Source: Candidatus Bathyarchaeum sp.
Lineage (GTDB): Archaea; Thermoproteota; Bathyarchaeia; Bathyarchaeales; Bathyarchaeaceae
NCBI GenBank assembly: GCA_003096235.1
Contig: PIXT01000146.1
Coordinates: 1-14,322, forward strand
Length of the DNA: 14,322 nucleotides
Direction: 5' to 3'
In this document: one piece after another, positions 7,161-14,261 of the stretch
Position numbering within the stretch: position 1 is the first letter of the stretch
Layout: each line of letters starts with the position of its first letter
Notes under the pieces: model-generated
Told to the model about the DNA's origin: nothing
The model's input: the letters and a program-made list of their open reading frames with translations, nothing else
Database searches by the model: none
Program-made: the position numbers and the translations under genes

Positions 7161-9998
7161 TTACGGGACATTCACTTCTCTTGTGTTCCATTCTTGGAGA
7201 TAGTGTATGTATTCTTCAGTTGTTGGGTAACTTTCTGTAGGTGGATATGGGAAACCACTCATATCTTGGAACGGTAATGGATCCACCGTAAAGTCAAATC
7301 CGTATCCCCAGTTTCCAATGTGGTCTTTGAACCAAGAAGCCACAAACAAGAAGAAGCTTCTTTCCATGCCGTCTTCAAGTGGTGAAAGTTCTGCGGTGGA
7401 GAATTTTAGCGAAACTTTGTCACCCTGTATTCCGATTATATACTTATCGTCTGCTTCAAGAAGTAATTCTGATACGTCACCGTATTTTGTGAAGTTGCCT
7501 GAAGCATTTGTTGTTGTCATGGCAAATTGTAGTGGCTCAAGAGTAGCTGTAGGAAGAATTTCATTAATTATTATGTTTTCTTGTTGGGTCGTGTCTATTC
7601 CAATGTAATCAAACGTTACATTCCAGAAATTGGTTATTCTGATCTTATACTCCGTGACGTCTGAGGGGAAAAGATCTGTCATGTTAACCGCAAATGTTCT
7701 AGGGACGTAATCTCCAGGAATCGGCATTTGTCTATTCTGTGGAACTTGTATCCAATTGCCGTGTGAATCCATAACTTCCATGTATGCAGGTGGGTTAATC
7801 TGAGTACCATTTGCAACTAACCCTTCGGCTGCTGCTGTCTTAAATTGATCTATCCAATCGTAGTATGGTTGCGCTGGTCCCCAATCTACCATTCCGTTGA
7901 TTACGAGCTTAATTTCTTGTGCATCCGATAAATCGCCTAAATCTAATGTTAATTGATTAAATGTGATGTTGTCCCATGATTGGCTTTCAACTCCGTTACT
8001 TGATGGTGTGAATACTCCATCTATCTGAGATATTTCGGGTAAGACGTCTTCTCCTTTTTCATTTGTTGCTGAAATTGGCGTTAATAGTCCGTCTTCTTTT
8101 ATGGTGTAGATGTCTCCGTAGAAGCCTCTGTTGACGTAGTTTACCATGGTTGAGTAAACGTCAGTGCCGCTGGGGTGGTCAACAGCGACTAGGTACGCTG
8201 TGTCTAAGTAATAGATTTCATCCCATTGTTGGAAGAGGACAATGTCATAGTATTCGTTACCTGTGTCATTTTTTGTTTGTAATTGAGTTTTGTCTAGTTT
8301 GACGTGGTCCCATGGGTTTCCTCCGCCAAACACTATGTCGCCATCCTCGGTTATGTAATCGATGTATCCTAGCCATCCAGCGTTTGAGACTTCAGTGATG
8401 TATGTGTAGCCTGTTCCGTTCCAAATATACAGTGATGGACATGATGCATATCCGCTAATTACGATGTAGCTTGCAAGCAATGATTGCCACTTGTCTAATG
8501 TGAAAGTTCTTGTTGCGCTTGTCTCGCCATCGTTCCAGTGGTCAAATTGTACTATGCCTGTTCCTACATCGACAACTTCGTCTGTGCTAACGCTGTATTC
8601 TCCTACAGGTAAAAGTTCAAGGTATGGCGTTTCATAAGTCACTCCGTTGAGAGTAAATATCATTGGTGTGCTGCCGCCACCTGACCTGTTAATAGAGAGT
8701 GTGTGGAAATCATCAGGAGCGACTTGGAAAAATCCAGTTAAAGTGTTGGTTTGATTGCCTACATTAACCAACTTAACACTGTAACCTTCTGGTTTTCCAT
8801 CTGTAGTTCCGCTCTTAGCTGTAACTGAAAACTCGATTGGTACATCGGTTGCACCTGCATCCAACGAGAACGTTTTAGTTTCTTCAACTACTCCATTAAT
8901 CAAAAGCCTTACATGCATTGTGCTGGGTTCATTTACCAGATTGTCTGCTTTGGCTTTGATGGTTACTGTTTCTCCCCCCCAAACTTCGTATGGGCTTACA
9001 GTCAAACCGTGCAATTCCGTGTTTTCTGATGCAGGAGACAAACTTTCAACAGTGAATGACCCTGACTGGTTGTCTATCTCAACGGTGTATGTGCCCGAGT
9101 TTGTCTCAGAGACTTCAAATTCTACAACTTCACTTGCTTGACCACTCACCGTAACGTCTCTGCTGTCTCTTGTGGCACCATCGATTTTGAGGCTCACTGT
9201 ATAACTGCCACTTTCTTCTCCAATGTTAGTTACCGTAACCGAAATTTTTACAGCTTCATCAGTTAGGGCTGACGACGGATTAATCGTTAAATCGGTTACT
9301 TGAAACTCTGCGGGTTTAACTGATTGAGCATCAGAAGTAATTCTAAATGATGTTGTCAAAGTCCCCAATTGTACATCGTAGTCGCCTTCAGCGTTTTCAA
9401 CAATTTCAAACTGGACTGATGTGGTTTCGTCACCATCCAACTGGATGTTTTTTGTTTCTCGTTTTTGGTTGTTTACAAAAAGTTCCAACGAGAATTCAGC
9501 AGCTACATCTCCAACGTTTGTTGCTGTAACTGAAACCGTTATGGGGTCTCCAATTTCCGCCTCTTTTCGACTGGTTACCAGATTTGTTAATTGCAGTTCA
9601 GCTTGTTTGGTTGGTGCTTCCGAAGTAACTTTGAGTGTTTGCGTTAGCGTATCTATCATGATTGTGTAGGTGCCTTCAATTTGTTCTGTTGTTGTGAATT
9701 CTACTGTTGTAGTTTCTCCTCCTGAAAGATGAACCGTTTTTGTTGTTTTCGGAACATCATCTATTGTTAGTGTTACTGTATGGTTACCGCTTTTGTCTCC
9801 ACTGTTAGATACGTCAACGGATATTTGTACAGATTCCCCAACTTGTACCCAATCCGAATCAAGAATCAAATTGGTTACTTGAAAATTGGCGGGTTTTGAA
9901 ATCTGCGAATCAACATAAAAGTAACTGGGAATTACAATACTTAGAATTATTAAATCAACCAGTAAAAACGTTTTCAGTTTACTTAATCGAAAGCCCAC
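7161..9998 (-). CDS. Large membrane-anchored extracellular protein with four CARDB-like repeats; C-terminal half unrecognised
   Basis: This 945-residue protein is very probably outside the cell. Residues 1-30 are a basic start plus one hydrophobic stretch (about 10-28), either an uncleaved anchor or a signal peptide. Residues 37-425 form four Ig-like CARDB (cell-adhesion related) units of about 90-100 residues, each with V-x-VSNSG/TNVGD/TNIGE-like strands; the fourth is diverged. Residues about 431-511 resemble a small beta repeat of the FDHWNDGETSATRTF type. Residues 512-945 contain CPSLYIWNGTGY and GWLGYIDYI and match no family I can name. Many NxS/T sequons (for example at 72, 415, 437 and 527) suggest N-glycosylation, as in archaeal surface proteins. 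There is only one obvious Cys, at 520, and no second membrane segment or sorting motif. GTG is the start because a GGAGTG site precedes it by 8 bases. A role in adhesion or cell-surface structure is inferred; no catalytic motif was found. Confidence 0.8.
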   Translation of the reverse strand: MGFRLSKLKTFLLVDLIILSIVIPSYFYVDSQISKPANFQVTNLILDSDWVQVGESVQISVDVSNSGDKSGNHTVTLTIDDVPKTTKTVHLSGGETTTVEFTTTEQIEGTYTIMIDTLTQTLKVTSEAPTKQAELQLTNLVTSRKEAEIGDPITVSVTATNVGDVAAEFSLELFVNNQKRETKNIQLDGDETTSVQFEIVENAEGDYDVQLGTLTTSFRITSDAQSVKPAEFQVTDLTINPSSALTDEAVKISVTVTNIGEESGSYTVSLKIDGATRDSRDVTVSGQASEVVEFEVSETNSGTYTVEIDNQSGSFTVESLSPASENTELHGLTVSPYEVWGGETVTIKAKADNLVNEPSTMHVRLLINGVVEETKTFSLDAGATDVPIEFSVTAKSGTTDGKPEGYSVKLVNVGNQTNTLTGFFQVAPDDFHTLSINRSGGGSTPMIFTLNGVTYETPYLELLPVGEYSVSTDEVVDVGTGIVQFDHWNDGETSATRTFTLDKWQSLLASYIVISGYASCPSLYIWNGTGYTYITEVSNAGWLGYIDYITEDGDIVFGGGNPWDHVKLDKTQLQTKNDTGNEYYDIVLFQQWDEIYYLDTAYLVAVDHPSGTDVYSTMVNYVNRGFYGDIYTIKEDGLLTPISATNEKGEDVLPEISQIDGVFTPSSNGVESQSWDNITFNQLTLDLGDLSDAQEIKLVINGMVDWGPAQPYYDWIDQFKTAAAEGLVANGTQINPPAYMEVMDSHGNWIQVPQNRQMPIPGDYVPRTFAVNMTDLFPSDVTEYKIRITNFWNVTFDYIGIDTTQQENIIINEILPTATLEPLQFAMTTTNASGNFTKYGDVSELLLEADDKYIIGIQGDKVSLKFSTAELSPLEDGMERSFFLFVASWFKDHIGNWGYGFDFTVDPLPFQDMSGFPYPPTESYPTTEEYIHYLQEWNTREVNVP
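8718..9890 (-). repeat. Four tandem CARDB-like protein repeats within the surface protein gene
   Basis: The repeats cover residues about 37-125, 131-221, 228-318 and 327-427, a spacing of about 94-100 residues. The first three share an opening of the form AxFQVTxL or AELQLTNL and a mid-unit VSNSGD, TNVGD or TNIGE turn. The DNA copies have clearly diverged, so the duplications are old. Confidence 0.7.
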
Positions 9999-10006
9999 TA
10001 TTATTA

Positions 10007-10012
10007 CACTCC
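10007..10012 (-). promoter_or_regulatory. Shine-Dalgarno site for the surface protein gene
   Basis: Read on the minus strand, GGAGTG sits 8 bases before the GTG at 9998. This supports GTG as the true start. Confidence 0.5.
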
Positions 10013-10034
10013 AAGAACGGTATACGTCACTATT

Positions 10035-10044
10035 CTTTATACAC
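10035..10044 (-). promoter_or_regulatory. TATA box for the surface protein gene
   Basis: On the minus strand the sequence GTGTATAAAG lies about 38 bases before the start codon. Archaeal transcription would begin about 25 bases downstream, near 10012, leaving a very short leader. This gives the gene its own promoter, separate from the NapH-like gene upstream. Confidence 0.5.
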
Positions 10045-10145
10045 TATCCATAATTCACCACGCGCTTAAAACTTTGGTTGTAACCAATAGATATACAAGC
10101 AGTTTTTTGATTGTTAATACTGTTTAAACATATGCTGCAACAGCC

Positions 10146-10184
10146 ACCTTGTTAGCAACTAAAACAAATGTTACCTGTTAGCAA
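10146..10184. repeat. Short direct repeat TGTTAGCAA in an intergenic region
   Basis: TGTTAGCAA occurs at 10150-10158 and again at 10176-10184, each preceded by ACC, a 26-base spacing. The pair lies between the NapH-like gene stop and the surface protein promoter, about 105-140 bases upstream of the TATA box. It could be a regulator site or chance; nothing further can be said. Confidence 0.35.
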
Positions 10185-10214
10185 GCAAACAAAATTTTCT
10201 GCCCTGCTATCTTT

Positions 10215-11195
10215 TCACTCAACTTCTGATGGTTCCAACCAGTTTCGAGAACTGAAAACTGTTTTTTTGCCAAAGTTTACTTTCAAGCAGTCTTCGTAAG
10301 GGCACATTTCAACACATCGGAAACACAGCATACACATTGAAGTCATTATCTTTCCTCCCTTCTGCTCGTACACTTCATTGACCTGCACTGGGCAAACTCT
10401 TTTGCAAATTCCACATTTTGTGCATTTTGTTTCGTTCTTGTCAAGATGAAGCACAGGAGCCCACTTGAAACCTTTGAACCTGTTCAAAATGGCTATTGAT
10501 GCACCTGTTGGACAAAAACGGCACCAAACGCGTCTCACAAAAAATGAACCTACAACTGTTAATGCCAAAAAGATTGATGCGCCGATTGTAGCGAAATTTT
10601 CGCCAGAGTATTTGATTACTTCTTGGATGTATGGGTAACTAAAGTATAATCCGCTAATTTCTAGGGGACCCTTCCATGGTACAATCAGGGGCACCAATGG
10701 ACTTAGTAATATTCCTAGATGTTCAAATGGACCCGCGAAAAGCAGTGCCATAAGCGTGAGAAGGTTCATCGTTGAGGGTGGTTCTATTATGCTCAGAATA
10801 ACTGCTAGAATTATAAAAAAGAGTAACAACGCATATCTGAAATTATGTAGGAACTTGTTGAGTTTATCAGGAAGGATTCTGTAGCGTATTTTAGCTGCCT
10901 TTCGGATTAACGTAAGTGCATCCATGTATAAGCCGAACGGGCAAATCCAACCGCAAAAGAATCGCCCCAAAACAATAGTCATTATAAAAATAACAGCTAC
11001 CAAAAGAAGCGGTCTCACCGTATACGTAAATAAGTAAAATATCGCAACAAATGATATTGCTTGACTGGCAAATTTTATGTAAGTTATTTTTGTTGTCCGA
11101 TTCTTTTTCCATATCAAGATAACTAATATTGCTGCTATAGCCAGCCCTGCAAGCACCGTTAACTTCAATGCTTCGGCTACGAGCTCCATTGTCAT
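10215..11195 (-). CDS. NapH-like membrane polyferredoxin (4Fe-4S quinol/electron-transfer protein)
   Basis: This 326-residue membrane protein belongs to the NapH/MauN/NosR C-terminal-like group, which passes electrons between a membrane carrier and a partner protein. About six hydrophobic segments are visible (near 8-29, 44-60, 62-80, 120-137, 143-172 and 203-220). The paired cysteine motifs of the family are FCGWICPFG (Cys81/85) and WCRFCPTGA (Cys225/228), followed by two complete [4Fe-4S] sets at Cys258/261/264/268 and Cys288/291/294/298, expected on the cytoplasmic side. The second motif is Cx2CP where the family mostly shows Cx3CP. ATG 11195 is preceded by a weak AAGGCGA site; ATG 11189 is possible. 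No nitrate, nitrous oxide or methylamine enzyme is nearby, so the partner is unknown and no gene symbol is given. Confidence 0.85.
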   Translation of the reverse strand: MTMELVAEALKLTVLAGLAIAAILVILIWKKNRTTKITYIKFASQAISFVAIFYLFTYTVRPLLLVAVIFIMTIVLGRFFCGWICPFGLYMDALTLIRKAAKIRYRILPDKLNKFLHNFRYALLLFFIILAVILSIIEPPSTMNLLTLMALLFAGPFEHLGILLSPLVPLIVPWKGPLEISGLYFSYPYIQEVIKYSGENFATIGASIFLALTVVGSFFVRRVWCRFCPTGASIAILNRFKGFKWAPVLHLDKNETKCTKCGICKRVCPVQVNEVYEQKGGKIMTSMCMLCFRCVEMCPYEDCLKVNFGKKTVFSSRNWLEPSEVE

Positions 11196-11583
11196 TTTAC
11201 TTCGCCTTCACATTTTGTGGGAAACAAGCTGCTACACAGAATCGTAATTGATGTACTCGTCCAGTAGTGAACGTTTCAAGATGTGAACTTTTAGTTATCA
11301 ATGACATATAGAGTTCTCGTGAATTTTTTGATAAAATAAATAATAGCGGAGAGCATTTAAATCTTAGCAGTTTTTGAATGCCTGTTAGTTGATTAACTTT
11401 TTTTGCTGTTGCTGGGACTTCATGTGATATTTGAACAGGAAACATGTTGAACGTGGGCTTTCCTTTTTGCAAAGTTCCTGTTTAGCCAGTTTTTGTTAAC
11501 ATCATTACTTTTTCATATTTCCTGCAACGTTTATTGGCAAAAGATATGTAACTCTTGTTCACAGACTATTCTAGGTTGATTTA
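11196..11583. other. 388-base intergenic region between divergent genes; no firm gene
   Basis: This gap separates the start of the NapH-like gene (minus) from the start of the exchanger (plus) and should hold both promoters. On the minus strand, A/T-rich candidates are GATTTAAATG (about 11354-11363) and TCTATATG (about 11305-11312), both far from the start at 11195 and implying a leader of roughly 85-140 bases. On the plus strand, TTTATT at 11530-11535 is about 50 bases before the exchanger start. A minus-strand reading frame ends at 11197, one base before the ATG of the NapH-like gene; a 36-codon version starts at ATG 11307. I saw no tRNA-like structure or repeat array. Confidence 0.6.
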
Positions 11584-12519
11584 GTGATTGATGCTGTTAT
11601 AGTCCAGATATTGATTCTTGTTGTATCACTAATTGTTTTGGCTCTTTCTAGCCACTACGCCATAAACGCCATCGAGAGACTTATAGCACTCACTGGCTTA
11701 AGCGAAATGTCAGCAGGATTCATTTTGCTTGCTACTTTGACGTCGGTGCCTGAAATAATTGTAGCAATCTTCGCTGTTATGCAGGGAGAACCTGGAATAA
11801 GTATAGGAGACATTCTTGGCTCAAACGTTTTCAATGTTGGAGCCGTTTTGGGGATACTAGGAATACTGGGTTACCTCAAAACATGTTGCACTGACATGTT
11901 ATTGGACCTGACAGACATTCTTTTTCTCACGTCTTTGATTCCTTTGCTTCTTGTAATCTTCAACATATCTAGTCCAGTGGTTGGAATTCTTCTTCTGGGA
12001 ACATTTGTAGCGAACACCTATTTTATGGCAAAAAAACGAACACCAGCCGTAGAAGTCAATGGCAACTCTAAGACCGTCAAGAAGGGAAGCATGACCAAAG
12101 TAATTGCTTTGTTGGCAGTTGCCTTAGTTGGAGTTATTATTTCTGCACGGTTGGTTGTTTCATCTGGAATTGAAATCGCAACCATTCTAGGTGCACCCGC
12201 AATATTGCTTGGCGCAAAAGTTATCGCAATCGGCACATCTCTTCCAGAGTTCACAACTGACCTTGCAGCCGTCAGACGAGGGCGTGTCCATCTAGCTATT
12301 GGCGGCATTATTGGTTCCAACTTGACCAATTTGACTCTTGTTTTAGGTTTAGTTCTTCTAACCTCGCCCTCTGTTGACATAACAATCTTAACAGAACTTC
12401 TTCCATTTCTTCTGGTAACCACCGTGATTTTCTGGAGGTTTCTCACAAGAGGCGGAATCTCAAAATTTGGCGGCGCCCTACTGCTGGTAACCTATCTGCT
12501 ATTCCAAATTATTGTGTAA
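11584..12519 (+). CDS. Na+/Ca2+ exchanger family (CaCA) cation antiporter
   Basis: This 311-residue membrane protein belongs to the calcium:cation antiporter superfamily (YrbG/NCX_Mj-like), which exports Ca2+ in exchange for Na+ or H+. Both alpha repeats are present: alpha-1 with TSVPE (Glu57) and GSNVFN (Asn84), and alpha-2 with GTSLPE (Glu222) and GSNLTN (Asn249). These two Glu are the ion-binding residues of the family. About ten hydrophobic segments, split by a basic cytoplasmic loop near 150-172, fit the inverted-repeat fold, and length matches prokaryotic members. In alpha-1 the usual GTS is LTS. The start is GTG with a weak AGGTTGA site 4 bases upstream. It stands alone between the NapH-like gene (divergent) and serB. 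The ion actually exchanged cannot be told from sequence. Confidence 0.9.
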   Translation: MIDAVIVQILILVVSLIVLALSSHYAINAIERLIALTGLSEMSAGFILLATLTSVPEIIVAIFAVMQGEPGISIGDILGSNVFNVGAVLGILGILGYLKTCCTDMLLDLTDILFLTSLIPLLLVIFNISSPVVGILLLGTFVANTYFMAKKRTPAVEVNGNSKTVKKGSMTKVIALLAVALVGVIISARLVVSSGIEIATILGAPAILLGAKVIAIGTSLPEFTTDLAAVRRGRVHLAIGGIIGSNLTNLTLVLGLVLLTSPSVDITILTELLPFLLVTTVIFWRFLTRGGISKFGGALLLVTYLLFQIIV

Positions 12520-12575
12520 TCAATTAGACACACTTTCTAGTTGTGCAAAAAAATCTGGATTCGTCAAAAGCTATG

Positions 12576-12582
12576 TTTATTA
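12576..12582 (+). promoter_or_regulatory. Candidate TATA box for serB
   Basis: TTTATTA, within an A/T-rich stretch, lies 61 bases before the GTG start at 12643. It would place transcription start near 12605 and leave room for the GAGGGGA ribosome site. It indicates that serB is transcribed separately from the exchanger gene. Confidence 0.4.
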
Positions 12583-12626
12583 ATTGAAGTGCGAGACTAT
12601 TCGCTGATTTGAAAAATCGTTCTTTT

Positions 12627-12633
12627 GAGGGGA
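12627..12633 (+). promoter_or_regulatory. Shine-Dalgarno site that fixes the serB start
   Basis: GAGGGGA lies 9 bases before GTG 12643. A TTG at 12625 in the same frame overlaps this site, so GTG is the better start. Confidence 0.55.
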
Positions 12634-12642
12634 AATGCTAGC

Positions 12643-13851
12643 GTGTCTAAGCCTTTCGTAGTGATTACGGCAACCGGAAAAGACAAACCGGGTCTGACAA
12701 CAGAGATAACCGAATTGATTGCCAATGCAAACGTGAACATAGTTGACATCGAAGCGTTTAGCATGAGAGGTCTTTTTGCCATATTCATGATTGTGGACTG
12801 CCGTGTTATGTCCGTGTCTATTGAGGGTCTGAAAAGTCAGCTTGTGGCTATGGGGAAAAAAATTGGTTTGGACGTTAACATAGAGCCTCTTCCATCTGTG
12901 AGCCGAAAGAGTGGCAAAAAACTTGTGCTCTTAACGACTCTTGGAAAGGACAGGCCAGGTATTGTAGCAAAGGTTTCACGTTTTCTTTCTGAGAACAACG
13001 CAAACATTGAGCGAATACGAATGATCGCCTATGGCGAATTGAATGCCATGGAGATACTCATCGACGTTAACGACCTTACATGTCCAATGCAAGACTTCAA
13101 AGAAGCCTTGAGCAAAGAATGTAAACTGGTTGGGCAGGACATCGTTTTTCAGAAGGACACGGTTTTCCGAAGACCAAAACGGCTGATAGTTTTTGATGTG
13201 GACGGCACACTGATTGATGCTGAGATGATTGACGAGCTGGCAAAGGCTGCTGGGGTCGGCGGAAAAGTCAGCGAAATCACTTCAAGAGCAATGAACGGAG
13301 AAATAGAATTCAAGCAAGCCCTCAAAGAGCGGGTTGGGCTGTTGAAGGGTTTGCCTGTGGAAGCCCTTGATTCTATAGTTGAAAACTTGGATGTGACCCC
13401 GGGCGCTGAGGAGTTGATACTGGCGCTCAAAGCTTTGGGATATAAGATAGCGCTTATTTCTGGCGGTTTCACTCAGTTTGTTGAAAAGATTAAAGAAAAA
13501 CTTGGAATCGACTATGTTTACGCTAACAAGCTTGTGATTGAAGATGGGAAACTGACTGGCGAGGTTGTGGAGCCGATAATTGATGCTGAGCGAAAGGCTG
13601 AGTTGATGCAGGAGATTGCTAATAAAGAAAACCTTTTGATGGAGCAGGTGGTTGCTGTGGGTGATGGGGCAAACGACAGGTTTATGCTTCAAAATTCTGG
13701 GTTAGGTATTGCTCTTTATCCTAAGGCAGTTCTTCAGAAAGTGGCTTCTGGTGTTATAACTAAGGGCAATCTTGCTGGAATTCTTTATTGTCTAGGTGCA
13801 CCCGAAGAAAAGCTCAAAGAGTTGGTTCCAGACAAGAAGCCTCATTCTTGA
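12643..13851 (+). CDS. serB: Phosphoserine phosphatase SerB with two N-terminal ACT domains
   Basis: This 402-residue enzyme removes phosphate from O-phosphoserine, the last step of serine synthesis from 3-phosphoglycerate. Two ACT regulatory domains come first (about 4-82 and 92-168), each opening with a GKDKPGL or GKDRPGI turn typical of amino-acid-sensing ACT domains. A HAD phosphatase follows (about 179-395): FDVDGT with nucleophile Asp185 and Asp187, Glu194, ITSRAMNGEIEF and RVGLLKGL of the SerB cap, SGG at 273-275, Lys318, and GDGAND with Asp341/Asp345. All catalytic residues are present. Two ACT domains plus SerB is the layout of mycobacterial SerB2, close in length, while archaeal SerB is often a bare 210-residue phosphatase. 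Feedback by serine or another amino acid is inferred from the ACT domains. GTG 12643 was preferred to TTG 12625 on ribosome-site spacing. It converges with the small gene at 13878. Confidence 0.92.
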   Translation: MSKPFVVITATGKDKPGLTTEITELIANANVNIVDIEAFSMRGLFAIFMIVDCRVMSVSIEGLKSQLVAMGKKIGLDVNIEPLPSVSRKSGKKLVLLTTLGKDRPGIVAKVSRFLSENNANIERIRMIAYGELNAMEILIDVNDLTCPMQDFKEALSKECKLVGQDIVFQKDTVFRRPKRLIVFDVDGTLIDAEMIDELAKAAGVGGKVSEITSRAMNGEIEFKQALKERVGLLKGLPVEALDSIVENLDVTPGAEELILALKALGYKIALISGGFTQFVEKIKEKLGIDYVYANKLVIEDGKLTGEVVEPIIDAERKAELMQEIANKENLLMEQVVAVGDGANDRFMLQNSGLGIALYPKAVLQKVASGVITKGNLAGILYCLGAPEEKLKELVPDKKPHS

Positions 13852-13877
13852 CTTTAGTTTGTTGTAAAAAATAGAGT

Positions 13878-14261
13878 TCAAGTTTTGAATTGTCTGATTT
13901 TCAGTATATCCTTATTCACGTCTTGGAATGTTTTGTAAATATCTTCTACATGCAACGCTGACTTTTTTGCTCTGTTTTGAACAAGTCCCGCCACTAGGAC
14001 TGCAGCGCCTATTGTTTCACTTATGGGTGTGGGTTCTGGAAGAGTTATCAAAGTTAAGGCTAGTTTGATTAGTTTCGATTTTTTTTCGCCTCGCCATAAC
14101 TTTTGTGCGTGGTTTGCGTCTTTAGACATTTCATGTATTACTTCAAGTGTTTCTGTGTAACTTAGCCCAAGTTCTTGAAGTACAACACCCATTCTTTGTA
14201 ATTCTCTTTTTTCCACGATGAACCACATTTTTTGTCGGATATTAAGATGAGTATTACTCAT
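13878..14261 (-). CDS. Hypothetical protein, small, unrecognised
   Basis: I do not recognise this 127-residue protein. From ATG 14261 it has a basic, charged N-terminal half with predicted helices (about 7-60, including an ELQRMGVVLQELGLSYTETL stretch), then a hydrophobic segment at about 64-95 (LIKLALTLITLPEPTPISETIGAAVLVAGLVQ) broken by Pro residues, then a charged tail (KKSALHVEDIYKTFQDV). The hydrophobic part could be a membrane hairpin or a buried helix pair. There are no Cys, no metal-binding or nucleotide motifs. A longer start, GTG 14297, would add twelve residues, but their Cys/Phe-rich content looks unlike coding sequence. No clear ribosome site precedes either start. It ends 26 bases from the serB stop, on the opposite strand. 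Confidence 0.6.
   Translation of the reverse strand: MSNTHLNIRQKMWFIVEKRELQRMGVVLQELGLSYTETLEVIHEMSKDANHAQKLWRGEKKSKLIKLALTLITLPEPTPISETIGAAVLVAGLVQNRAKKSALHVEDIYKTFQDVNKDILKIRQFKT

Noticed and set aside
11197..11472. A 91-codon minus-strand frame starting at TTG upstream of the NapH-like gene.
   Set aside because: The start is TTG without a ribosome site, composition does not look like the neighbours, and no motif is recognisable. Only its last 36 codons, from an ATG, are kept as a low-confidence finding.
12530..12548. A small inverted sequence (CACA and TGTG) followed by A residues after the exchanger gene, considered as a terminator.
   Set aside because: The stem is only four or five pairs and is followed by A, not T, on the coding strand.
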